IMG/VR virus record: IMGVR_UViG_3300023184_000424 | Span: 1-28,173 of that record | Strand: one strand, 5' to 3' | DNA: 28,173 nt | Origin: a virus | Notes under the pieces: model-generated | The model's database searches: none | What the model was told of the DNA's origin: nothing | The model's input: the letters and a program-made list of their open reading frames with translations, nothing else | Position numbers and translations under genes: made by a program | Shown here: positions 21,348 to 27,763 of the stretch, one piece after another | Layout of the letters: every line of letters begins with the position of its first letter | Position numbering within the stretch: the stretch's first letter is position 1

Positions 21348-21447
21348 ACAATTTATTTTCGCTTTCGTGTGGATAACAATACTTTTACTAATATTTGGTT
21401 TTTGTATTGTTATCTCACTAATTGGATCTGTTAAGTATAAACTATGA
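21343..21447 (+). CDS. possible membrane micro-protein, non-ATG start, about 34 aa
   Basis: An open frame with a clear hydrophobic helix (FVWITILLLIFGFCIVISLI) ends in TGA overlapping the ATG of the next gene. There is no ATG. Candidate starts are ATT 21343 (overlapping the preceding stop, with AAGAAAG just upstream), TTG 21331 and GTG 21367. The same kind of single-helix micro-gene recurs downstream, which makes a real gene plausible. Confidence 0.35.
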   Translation: MKQFIFAFVWITILLLIFGFCIVISLIGSVKYKL

Positions 21448-21731
21448 AAGATTTAATAGATGAGATTACGAAATTAACCAATGAATGGTACACGTTGATT
21501 GGACCGGATCATCATAAAAATAAAGATTGTCACTGGTATATAGAGACGAGATGGAGTTATGGGAACCCACCCAAATATACATTCTGGCATCATGGTTACA
21601 TTTTAGATAAAATTGAAGAAGAATGTGATTCATATGACGAAGCTCTTATAAAATTAAAAGAAACATTGACATACGAGATAAAACAATATAGAATGTATGC
21701 AACAAATGAAGACGAAGAAACTGGATGGTAA
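21444..21731 (+). CDS. hypothetical protein, 95 aa
   Basis: MKDLIDEITKLTNEWYTLIG, then HHKNKDCHWYIETRWSYG. Rich in Trp, Tyr and His, acidic C-terminus. It overlaps the next gene by about 26 nt. No family recognised. Confidence 0.65.
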   Translation: MKDLIDEITKLTNEWYTLIGPDHHKNKDCHWYIETRWSYGNPPKYTFWHHGYILDKIEEECDSYDEALIKLKETLTYEIKQYRMYATNEDEETGW

Positions 21732-22410
21732 TAAACAATTATTATTTCTGGGAGATAACCACGGAAATTGGAACAATTTGCTTTATGAAGTAGAGTCGGG
21801 TAATATTTCTGATGCAAATATTATTTCCGTTGGTGATTTGGGAGTTGGTTTTAGACCTAACCGCGACTTGGAACAATATCAGTCTCTAGATAAACAATTT
21901 AAAGATAGCAATATTAACTTCTATGGTATTCGCGGGAATCACGATGATCCATCTGCGTTTAAAGGAGATAGTAGAATTTGTTTAAATAATTTTGAATTAA
22001 TCGAAGATTATTCAATTTTTGAATATAATTCCAAACTAATTCAATTCATCGGTGGTGCTATTTCAATTGATAGAACCGCAAGAAAGGTGGGAATTTCTTA
22101 TTGGGAAAATGAAGGTGTTGTTTTTGATAAAGACAAACTCCAAAAAGTTGATATTTTAGTAACCCATACTGCTCCATCTTGGTGTTTTCCACAGGCATTT
22201 AATGAAATGGTATATGGTTGGGCAAGAGAAGATGCTTACTTATTAGAAGATCTAGTAGATGAACGTGCAGTAATGGATGAAATATTTAAAATATGTAAAC
22301 CGTCTTTACATCTATATGGTCATTTCCATTCTTCTTGGAATGAAGAAATTAATGGTTGCAAGCATAGATTGTTAGGGATTGATGAAATTTGGAATAATAA
22401 TTTCAATTGA
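21706..22410 (+). CDS. metallophosphoesterase, 234 aa
   Basis: Calcineurin-like phosphoesterase motifs in order: LGDNHGNW (the first motif, Asn in place of the usual xHG Asp-x-His), VGDLGVG, IRGNHDDPS, VTHTAPS and YGHFHSS. These coordinate two metal ions. Substrates of phage members vary (nucleic acid ends, cyclic or dinucleotides). The start is uncertain: ATG 21697 is also in frame. The protein differs clearly from the second family member at 24428. Confidence 0.85.
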   Translation: MKTKKLDGNKQLLFLGDNHGNWNNLLYEVESGNISDANIISVGDLGVGFRPNRDLEQYQSLDKQFKDSNINFYGIRGNHDDPSAFKGDSRICLNNFELIEDYSIFEYNSKLIQFIGGAISIDRTARKVGISYWENEGVVFDKDKLQKVDILVTHTAPSWCFPQAFNEMVYGWAREDAYLLEDLVDERAVMDEIFKICKPSLHLYGHFHSSWNEEINGCKHRLLGIDEIWNNNFN

Positions 22411-22444
22411 AATAATTTTTTTAAGAGTTAAAAAGGATAAATAT

Positions 22445-22666
22445 ATGTATATGACTGCGCTTAGTGCTATCCCTAATTTTTTAACAAATTCTTTAATTTA
22501 TAAAGAATTTATAGAAGAACGTAACGAAATCCTAAAACATAAATGGTTGGAGAGTGAAAAATTAGGATATGATATTGGATTTGATAAAGCAATTTTTGAT
22601 TGGATTATAAACCATAGAACGGCTTGGAGAAAAAAAAGAATGTTAAATATACATGAAAATGATTAA
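22445..22666 (+). CDS. phage hypothetical protein, 73 aa
   Basis: EFIEERNEILKHKWLESEKL, then DKAIFDWIINHRTAWRKKR. The WLESEKxGxDIGxxxAxxDWixxHRxxWRK pattern is one I associate with small phage/bacterial proteins of unknown function. ATG 22445 is chosen for AAAAAGGA 8 nt upstream, one of the few convincing SD sequences in the window. Confidence 0.7.
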   Translation: MYMTALSAIPNFLTNSLIYKEFIEERNEILKHKWLESEKLGYDIGFDKAIFDWIINHRTAWRKKRMLNIHEND

Positions 22667-22733
22667 AAAACAAATTTTAGCGGTTGTAGTTTTTTTAACT
22701 TGTACATATATATATTTTTATTTTTTAAAATAA
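22653..22733 (+). CDS. membrane micro-protein, 26 aa
   Basis: MKMIKKQILAVVVFLTCTYI, then YFYFLK: one membrane helix with a basic N-terminus. It overlaps the preceding gene by 14 nt. Single-helix micro-genes also occur at 18688, 23996, 26246 and 27095. Confidence 0.5.
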   Translation: MKMIKKQILAVVVFLTCTYIYFYFLK

Positions 22734-22737
22734 ACGT

Positions 22738-22766
22738 TTGACTTTGTATATTCGTTCTGATATTTT
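22738..22766 (+). promoter_or_regulatory. promoter for the 22774 gene
   Basis: TTGACT (22738-22743), a 17-nt spacer, TATTTT (22761-22766). The -10 ends 7 nt before the ATG at 22774, so a leaderless transcript is predicted. Confidence 0.6.
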
Positions 22767-22773
22767 TATTTCA

Positions 22774-22989
22774 ATGAAAGCTAAAGAATTAATCGAGGTT
22801 CTGCAAAAACTAGATCCGGATACTCTCATAGTGATTGATGGGTATGAGGGAGACTATGATATTCCAAAAGGAGCGGAACAAATATATGTAACTGGGCCGC
22901 ATGAAGCTGTACCTTGGTATTATGGAGATTATAAAGATTGCCCTGAAGATGAAGTCGGAGCAATGAAGGCACTATATCTAATTCGGTAA
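22774..22989 (+). CDS. small phage protein, 71 aa
   Basis: MKAKELIEVLQKLDPDTLIV, then DGYEGDYD. The 'LI..L..LdPd..V.v.GyeGg.d' pattern is common in short phage proteins of unknown function. ATG 22774 is chosen over an in-frame 22738 ATG because the latter lies inside the promoter -35. Confidence 0.75.
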   Translation: MKAKELIEVLQKLDPDTLIVIDGYEGDYDIPKGAEQIYVTGPHEAVPWYYGDYKDCPEDEVGAMKALYLIR

Positions 22990-22992
22990 TTT

Positions 22993-23271
22993 ATGTATTT
23001 TAATTTTACAATTTATAATTATACAAAAAAACCAGATTTTTGGTATAAACTGAAGTCCTACCATAAACAACTTTCTAAAAACAAACACTTAGAGATCGAG
23101 ACATTTTTTACAAATTACTACTTGCTTTCTTTTGAATTTGATTGTAAGCTTAAGGGAAAGGACCATGCTGGTATTAGATTAAAAGTTAATATTGGTAGTC
23201 TAGAATTAACAATAAGTTTTTATGATTCCAGACATTGGGATTATAAAAAGAAATGCTGGGAAAATAAATAA
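22993..23271 (+). CDS. hypothetical protein, 92 aa
   Basis: MYFNFTIYNYTKKPDFWYKL, then GIRLKVNIGSLELTISFYD. Aromatic-rich, beta-strand-like, soluble. It is followed after one base by the next ATG. Function unknown. Confidence 0.65.
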   Translation: MYFNFTIYNYTKKPDFWYKLKSYHKQLSKNKHLEIETFFTNYYLLSFEFDCKLKGKDHAGIRLKVNIGSLELTISFYDSRHWDYKKKCWENK

Positions 23272-23272
23272 T

Positions 23273-23755
23273 ATGAAAAATGAACTAGAATTAGAACTTG
23301 TAAAGAAATATCCTAAAATTCTTAAGGATTATAAAGGAGATCCAATGCAGACTTGTTTAAGTTTTGGAATAGAACACGATGATGGTTGGTATAAGCTTCT
23401 CGATAAATGTATGGAAAAGCTTCAATATTTTTGCGACCTTTGTTCTAAAGACGGCGAAGAAGTACAAGTTGTTGCCAATCAGATTAAAGAGAAATACGGA
23501 ACTCTCTGTTTTTACACAAGCGTTTATGGTGGTGATAATATTCAACACGATATTATTGAAGACATTATTGACCAAGCAGAAAGAAAATCTGCATATACTT
23601 GTGAAGTAACAGGAGAGCATGGTGAACCTTGTAAAAAAGGTGGTTGGTACAGAACACTATGTTACGAACAAGCTAGGAAAGATGGTTATGTAGCTTGTAA
23701 AGAAACAACTGAAGCATACTGGAAAGAAAAAGATGTAAAGGGGTCTAGCATATAA
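23273..23755 (+). CDS. conserved phage hypothetical protein, 160 aa
   Basis: YPKILKDYKGDPMQTCLSFG, then DDGWYKLLDKCMEKLQYFCD, then IKEKYGTLCFYTSV and CEVTGEHGEPCKKGGW. This resembles a widespread phage protein of unknown function, with Cys pairs that may bind metal. The last 35 residues (YEQARKDGYVACKETTEAYW) are repeated, diverged, in the next gene. ATG 23273 is chosen because the longer frame overlaps the preceding gene by 50 nt. Confidence 0.75.
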   Translation: MKNELELELVKKYPKILKDYKGDPMQTCLSFGIEHDDGWYKLLDKCMEKLQYFCDLCSKDGEEVQVVANQIKEKYGTLCFYTSVYGGDNIQHDIIEDIIDQAERKSAYTCEVTGEHGEPCKKGGWYRTLCYEQARKDGYVACKETTEAYWKEKDVKGSSI

Positions 23756-23760
23756 ATAAT

Positions 23761-24003
23761 ATGAATCAGGAAGAAATGGAAGAATATGCTTTTTACGAAA
23801 GCGGCTTATGTGCAGATGGGTGCCTTGAGAAATTAGACGAATACGCTAAACAATGCATTAAAAGATATGGCAGGATTCTATTGTATCAACATCACGAACA
23901 AGCCAGAAAAGATGGTTATGAAGCCTGGAAAAAATCAAGCGAAGAATACTGGAAAGAAAAGGACAAAAAAGATGTAGCGTGTTCATGTGACATAAATGAA
24001 TAA
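23761..24003 (+). CDS. hypothetical protein sharing a C-terminal module with its neighbour, 80 aa
   Basis: The last half (HHEQARKDGYEAWKKSSEEY, then WKEKDKKD) matches the C-terminus of the preceding 160-aa protein at protein and DNA level, pointing to a tandem partial duplication. The N-terminal half (MNQEEMEEYAFYESGLCADG) is unrelated or degraded. Cys residues at CSCD near the end. Confidence 0.65.
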   Translation: MNQEEMEEYAFYESGLCADGCLEKLDEYAKQCIKRYGRILLYQHHEQARKDGYEAWKKSSEEYWKEKDKKDVACSCDINE

Positions 24004-24175
24004 TCTAGACATAGCTATTAAACGTATAATAACCAACGTTGTATTTGGTTGTGTAATATTATTAATATTAATTTTAGCAGTGACGTTTCGTTATTACATT
24101 GACAAACAAAATAATTTAAACATAAATGAATTAAAGCAAATGGTTGAGGAAGAAATTACAAAAAATGAGCACTAA
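23996..24175 (+). CDS. small membrane protein, 59 aa
   Basis: MNNLDIAIKRIITNVVFGCV, then ILLILILAVTFRYY: one membrane helix (about 12-32), then a polar helical tail (LNINELKQMVEEEITKNEH). It overlaps its neighbours by 8 and 11 nt. Function unknown. Confidence 0.6.
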   Translation: MNNLDIAIKRIITNVVFGCVILLILILAVTFRYYIDKQNNLNINELKQMVEEEITKNEH

Positions 24176-24431
24176 ATATAAATTTGAAGAAGTAACAGGT
24201 TGCACAGCTTTTGACTTTTTAGTGAATGGTAATTCACTTTCCGATATTTCAAAAAACGATCAAGATGAAATCTTAGACTATCTGTTCGTTAAAATTAAAG
24301 AAGGTATTAAAGAAAACACTATTAAACTTGAAAGTGTTGTTGAATTATTTCAATATGACGATTATGAAAGTGATCCAGTTCAATGCACCCAATGTTTTGA
24401 TACGGTTTCGACCACTACTTGGAATATATGA
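24165..24431 (+). CDS. hypothetical protein, 88 aa
   Basis: MSTKYKFEEVTGCTAFDFLV, acidic, with a CTQC pair near residue 76. ATG 24165 is chosen over an upstream in-frame ATG (24144), which would overlap the membrane protein further. It is coupled to the next gene by ATGA. Confidence 0.65.
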   Translation: MSTKYKFEEVTGCTAFDFLVNGNSLSDISKNDQDEILDYLFVKIKEGIKENTIKLESVVELFQYDDYESDPVQCTQCFDTVSTTTWNI

Positions 24432-25090
24432 TTCTAGCTTTATCTGACATTCACCTCGGTAGTCCAATTTGCCAAGCAGATTTGACACTAGAAATTATTA
24501 AAAGAGATGACTATGATACTTTAATATTGTGTGGTGATTTGTTAGATAGCTATAACATCCATAGACTTTGTAAAAAACAATGGAAAATTCTTTCGGAATT
24601 GAGAAAAATTTCAAAGAAAAAACACTGTGTTTTTATTAAAGGTAATCATGATAAGGATTTAGAAACAATTTCCGCTCTTCTTGGTTTTGAATTTGTAGAT
24701 GAATATGTGCAAGTCGTAAATAAAAAGAGAATTTTGTTTACTCATGGTGATAGATGGGATATTTTTATCAACACAAAACCATTTTTGACAGAATTAGCTT
24801 CTGGTATATATTATCTTTTGCAGAAATTAGACAAGAAACAAAAATTTACTAGAAAAATTAAACAATATGTTAAAACATGGAAAGGTGCTGCTCACGATTT
24901 GACAGTTAGAATTGCTCAATATTGCTACAACAACAATTATGATGCTGTTTGTTTTGGACATACTCATGTACCTAGACAATACGATATAGGTGGAATAGAA
25001 TGTATTAATTTGGGATCACAATGCGAACTACCTATAACATATGCAATGATTGATGATCGTGGGACAATAACACTAAAACACCATGAGTAA
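24428..25090 (+). CDS. metallophosphoesterase, LpxH-like, 220 aa
   Basis: LSDIHLGSP, LCGDLLD, IKGNHDKD, FTHGDRWD and FGHTHVPRQ are the five metal-binding motifs of calcineurin-like phosphoesterases. SDIHLG plus THGD and GHTHxP resemble the UDP-2,3-diacylglucosamine hydrolase (LpxH) branch. A lipid A role in a phage is not established; other phosphodiesters are equally possible. It is the second family member in about 3 kb. Confidence 0.85.
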   Translation: MILALSDIHLGSPICQADLTLEIIKRDDYDTLILCGDLLDSYNIHRLCKKQWKILSELRKISKKKHCVFIKGNHDKDLETISALLGFEFVDEYVQVVNKKRILFTHGDRWDIFINTKPFLTELASGIYYLLQKLDKKQKFTRKIKQYVKTWKGAAHDLTVRIAQYCYNNNYDAVCFGHTHVPRQYDIGGIECINLGSQCELPITYAMIDDRGTITLKHHE

Positions 25091-25096
25091 AAATGC

Positions 25097-25124
25097 TTGA
25101 CATTTAACAATAATATCCTAGAAT
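25097..25124 (+). promoter_or_regulatory. promoter for the 25131 gene
   Basis: TTGACA (25097-25102), a 16-nt spacer, TAGAAT (25119-25124). The ATG at 25131 is 6 nt after the -10, at the predicted transcription start. Confidence 0.65.
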
Positions 25125-25130
25125 GATTAT

Positions 25131-25430
25131 ATGAGTAACAAATACGAAAAGTTCACTAAAAAAGCACTAGACAAGATGTTTACTTACATTGGCTTCGAGG
25201 GCTTCAATGAGGAGTTCACAAAACAACATGAGGATTGGTATCAGCAGAAAACATGGACAATGGAACAATCTGCTGATTTTAAAAAGTGGTTTATTACGGA
25301 AACCAAGAAGGATTTGAAATTCAATAAAAACATGGCTGAAAAAGAACATGCTTGGTTTGATTTAAAATGGGGTTGGAAAGTCTCAGATGATCCTTACTTC
25401 TCCAAACAAAAAGAATTAGTACATGATTGA
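25131..25430 (+). CDS. hypothetical protein, 99 aa
   Basis: MSNKYEKFTKKALDKMFTYI, Trp/Phe/Lys-rich and helical (WYQQKTWTMEQSADFKKWF). The Trp spacing recalls a conserved small phage protein. Transcription probably starts at its ATG. No domain recognised. Confidence 0.65.
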   Translation: MSNKYEKFTKKALDKMFTYIGFEGFNEEFTKQHEDWYQQKTWTMEQSADFKKWFITETKKDLKFNKNMAEKEHAWFDLKWGWKVSDDPYFSKQKELVHD

Positions 25431-25482
25431 AATTATTTCATTCGTGGGTTTGTTTGAACTTAAATGCATCATTATTAAATGA
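25423..25482 (+). CDS. micro-ORF, 19 aa, truncated copy of the 26246 product
   Basis: MIEIISFVGLFELKCIIIK. The first 11 codons match the micro-protein at 26246 (MIEIVSFVGLF) at protein and DNA level, after which the frame diverges and stops. It overlaps both neighbours by 4-8 nt. Either a degraded duplicate or a coupling leader. Confidence 0.35.
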   Translation: MIEIISFVGLFELKCIIIK

Positions 25483-25637
25483 AAAAAATAATTGACAAGA
25501 TCTTTAGAGAGAGTATATTTGAAGACAAATATTTTTTACGAATAGAAGACACTATTAAAAATTTTGTACATGATATACAGGTAGATGTTGAAAGTTGGAA
25601 ACGATATAATACGGGCGACGAATATAATGAAAAATAA
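25479..25637 (+). CDS. hypothetical protein, 52 aa
   Basis: MKKIIDKIFRESIFEDKYFL, helical and charged, ending NTGDEYNEK. It overlaps ThyX by 11 nt. No family recognised. Confidence 0.55.
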   Translation: MKKIIDKIFRESIFEDKYFLRIEDTIKNFVHDIQVDVESWKRYNTGDEYNEK

Positions 25638-26244
25638 AGTAGAATTAATTGGATGGTATGGTGATGATACCACGATAGCTTGTTCTGCATGGACATCAAC
25701 ATCTAGAGAATTAACTGATGATAAAAAAGAAAGAATTCCAATTTTGATAAACATGCTTTGGAGTAACGGACACGAAACTCCATTTGAAAAAGCAACTGTA
25801 CATTTCCTAATTGATTGTGATATTGCCAGTCACATTCATTTATTAAAACATCGTATCGCAAGCATAAATGCTGAATCTGCAAGGTATAAAGAATTAAAAG
25901 AAGACAAGACATACATACCAGATGATTGGACCACAGAATGGCAGGAAAAGCTTGCCGAATACACCAATGCTGGTAATGTTTACTATCGTCATTGTCTTAG
26001 TCAACTAACACCAATTCTCGGAAGAAAAAGAGCAAAAGAATCTGCTAGGTTTTTTAAAACTTATAATTCTCAAATTCAGTCTGATGTTATGTTTAATCTT
26101 CGTAGCTTTGCAAATTTTCTTAAGTTGAGAAATAACGAACATGCTCAGAAAGAAATTCAAGAGATTGCCCAACAAATGCTTGAACTAGTTAAAAATATTG
26201 AAGGAAATCCATTTGAACACACTTTAAAAGCTTGGAACATTTGA
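25627..26244 (+). CDS. thyX: flavin-dependent thymidylate synthase ThyX, 205 aa
   Basis: The ThyX signature RHRx7S is present as KHR-IASINAE-S (74-84), extended by ARYKEL; the first Arg is replaced by Lys. Other family features are TPFEKATVHFLI, HIHLLKHR and a C-terminal LRSFANFLKLRNNEHAQKEI block. It makes dTMP from dUMP using FAD, NADPH and methylene-tetrahydrofolate, for phage DNA synthesis. ATG 25627 is chosen because upstream in-frame residues lie within the preceding gene. Confidence 0.93.
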   Translation: MKNKVELIGWYGDDTTIACSAWTSTSRELTDDKKERIPILINMLWSNGHETPFEKATVHFLIDCDIASHIHLLKHRIASINAESARYKELKEDKTYIPDDWTTEWQEKLAEYTNAGNVYYRHCLSQLTPILGRKRAKESARFFKTYNSQIQSDVMFNLRSFANFLKLRNNEHAQKEIQEIAQQMLELVKNIEGNPFEHTLKAWNI

Positions 26245-26245
26245 T

Positions 26246-26335
26246 ATGATTGAGATTGTCTCATTTGTGGGCTTGTTTAGTTTTTTATTTTGTGCATATT
26301 GTGTGTGGAATTGTAGAAATGACATGGACGAATAG
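26246..26335 (+). CDS. membrane micro-protein, 29 aa
   Basis: MIEIVSFVGLFSFLFCAYCV: a single hydrophobic helix with an acidic C-terminus (RNDMDE). It begins right after the ThyX stop. The 5' 32 bp is repeated at 25423, where the copy is truncated. Confidence 0.5.
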   Translation: MIEIVSFVGLFSFLFCAYCVWNCRNDMDE

Positions 26336-26336
26336 C

Positions 26337-26525
26337 ATGAGAGCATTTTACCAGAGAATTAATGATGGTGAATTGTTTGTTTATGACGAGGAAAGCAAAA
26401 AATTTTATTTGCAAGAAATGAAAAAGTTTAAAGACAAAGGGCATTTGATTAGTGAGTATACAGAAGAAACTCTAGATAAACTCGTAAAGGCAGGTTCTTT
26501 TAAAAAGCATGAGAGCAGATTATAA
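26337..26525 (+). CDS. hypothetical protein, 62 aa
   Basis: MRAFYQRINDGELFVYDEES, then helical (YLQEMKKFKDKGHLI). ATG 26337 follows the stop of the micro-gene; an in-frame ATG at 26319 is a possible alternative. Function unknown. Confidence 0.6.
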   Translation: MRAFYQRINDGELFVYDEESKKFYLQEMKKFKDKGHLISEYTEETLDKLVKAGSFKKHESRL

Positions 26526-26745
26526 AAATACAAAAGTTGGAGATAAAATAGTTTTCAAACGATCTGGTGAATGGCATTATTTTCTAAGTAGAGTTGAAAA
26601 TGCAAAGAAACTAGAAGCAGGAAAAACATATACAGTCAAAGAAATTTCTGTTGCTTCCTCTTCGACTGGTGTTAAGCTAGAAGAGACTGAGGAATTAGAA
26701 TACGAGCTTTGCTGGTTTGATAAAAATGAAACTTCAGAATCCTAA
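26509..26745 (+). CDS. hypothetical protein, 78 aa
   Basis: VGDKIVFKRSGEWHYFLSRV, then AGKTYTVKEISVASSSTGVK: beta-rich, similar in rhythm to small SH3-like barrel proteins common in phages. This is a structural impression only. It overlaps both neighbours. Confidence 0.65.
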   Translation: MRADYKNTKVGDKIVFKRSGEWHYFLSRVENAKKLEAGKTYTVKEISVASSSTGVKLEETEELEYELCWFDKNETSES

Positions 26746-27079
26746 CGAATATACTCCTGACAAATGGGTAGTAGTTAAGATCGAAGGTGGAAAATTTCCT
26801 TTGACCTATAAAGTATTTGGCAATTGGCATGGTGGTTATATGGATTCTGGTGGTTCATGGAAATTGAATAGTGGAATTACAAAGGTCACAAAAGCAAAGA
26901 AACATTATAAATTCAAAGGCTTTTCTGGATCAGTTTATAAGTGTCATGAGAATGCATATGGAATGACTGGTTATGGAGCAACAGTAATCAATGATATTAT
27001 TAACAAATCCAAAGAAGCTGGAGTAAATGTAGAAATCTTACCAGAAGATACGAATTGGCTTGACTTGTCCTACGAATAA
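26726..27079 (+). CDS. hypothetical protein, 117 aa
   Basis: MKLQNPNEYTPDKWVVVKIE, then FGNWHGGYMDSGGSWKLNSG and KCHENAYGMTGYGATVINDI. Aromatic/Gly-rich, probably a compact beta fold. I have seen similar WVvvki, then sWRlNSGI patterns in phage hypotheticals. Function unknown. Confidence 0.7.
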   Translation: MKLQNPNEYTPDKWVVVKIEGGKFPLTYKVFGNWHGGYMDSGGSWKLNSGITKVTKAKKHYKFKGFSGSVYKCHENAYGMTGYGATVINDIINKSKEAGVNVEILPEDTNWLDLSYE

Positions 27080-27094
27080 TTCTATATTGATTAC

Positions 27095-27202
27095 ATGAAC
27101 CCATTATTTGAAAAATTTTGCAAAGCATTTATTTGGTTTGCATTTGCTTGCTCATTAGCTTTTTACGTTTTTGCCATGTTTTTACGTTTATGTTATGGTT
27201 AA
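27095..27202 (+). CDS. small membrane protein, 35 aa
   Basis: MNPLFEKFCKAFIWFAFACS, then LAFYVFAMFLRLCYG: one long aromatic membrane helix with three Cys. It stands alone with short gaps on each side. Function unknown. Confidence 0.5.
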   Translation: MNPLFEKFCKAFIWFAFACSLAFYVFAMFLRLCYG

Positions 27203-27221
27203 TTCTTTTGCAAAATAAATT

Positions 27222-27416
27222 ATGAGAGATCCAGAAGACACAAAGTATGTTTGGGATCAAAAAAACTTTAATATCATTAAAAAAAGTATTTCGAAAGAAA
27301 AAAGATACTTTGTTGAAATTATAATAAAGGACTCTGAAACATTAGAACCAATTCGTTCTATTTCTACTGGTTCAGATTATCCAGAAAGTTTTTTAGCAAC
27401 CCACATCCCGATTTGA
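27222..27416 (+). CDS. hypothetical protein, 64 aa
   Basis: MRDPEDTKYVWDQKNFNIIK, mixed charge, soluble. The stop overlaps the ATG of the next short frame. No family recognised. Confidence 0.55.
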   Translation: MRDPEDTKYVWDQKNFNIIKKSISKEKRYFVEIIIKDSETLEPIRSISTGSDYPESFLATHIPI

Positions 27417-27490
27417 TGAGAGAAATTCATGGATGTGTAGACATTCTTTGTTCAATACATTTTGGAAACGATAAGCAATTCAAACTTTAA
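27416..27490 (+). CDS. possible micro-ORF, 24 aa
   Basis: MREIHGCVDILCSIHFGNDK, ending QFKL. Tight TGATG coupling with the upstream gene is its main support. No hydrophobic helix. Could be chance. Confidence 0.3.
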   Translation: MREIHGCVDILCSIHFGNDKQFKL

Positions 27491-27763
27491 ATGAAGATTT
27501 CGAAGAATAGTTTAGGAGGACAGAACAACCATGGACGCATGAGTGGCGCACGTTCGAGTCGTGCTTCTTCGACCATTTTTAAAAAACTGCAAAAGTTAGA
27601 TAGAGAGATTTCAAAATTACGAAATCAAATAAATCCTTTTGCTTCCCGCTATTTTGACTTTAAAAAACACTATAACAAAAAAATTCTAGAAAAAATAGAA
27701 AATCTTGACATGAAGAGAAAAGAAGTTAGACTTGAGAGAAAGAAATATGCAAAGAACCCTTAA
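27491..27763 (+). CDS. hypothetical coiled-coil protein, 90 aa (5' end overlaps a tRNA-like element)
   Basis: Residues 28-90 are charged and helical (LQKLDREISKLRNQINP, then KIENLDMKRKEVRLERKKY). The first 28 residues (MKISKNSLGGQNNHGRMSGA) are of quite different composition and are encoded by the tRNA-like sequence at 27501-27575. The true start may therefore be elsewhere, or the two functions may overlap. It overlaps the YopX gene by 17 nt. Confidence 0.55.
   Translation: MKISKNSLGGQNNHGRMSGARSSRASSTIFKKLQKLDREISKLRNQINPFASRYFDFKKHYNKKILEKIENLDMKRKEVRLERKKYAKNP
27501..27575 (+). tRNA. tRNA-like element with CCA but no normal anticodon arm
   Basis: Acceptor CGAAGAA (27501-27507) pairs perfectly with TTCTTCG (27565-27571), followed by A and CCA. 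T8 and A9 are present. The D stem GTTT/GAAC has a loop with A14 and a GG pair. The T arm GCACG-TTCGAGT-CGTGC is perfect and consensus. The D-to-T spacing fits a tRNA of 75 nt including CCA. The region 27527-27547, however, gives no 5-bp stem with a 7-nt loop. The best options are CATG-GACG-CATG or CCAT/GTGG with a 10-nt loop. It is either a decayed tRNA or a tRNA mimic. Confidence 0.7.
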
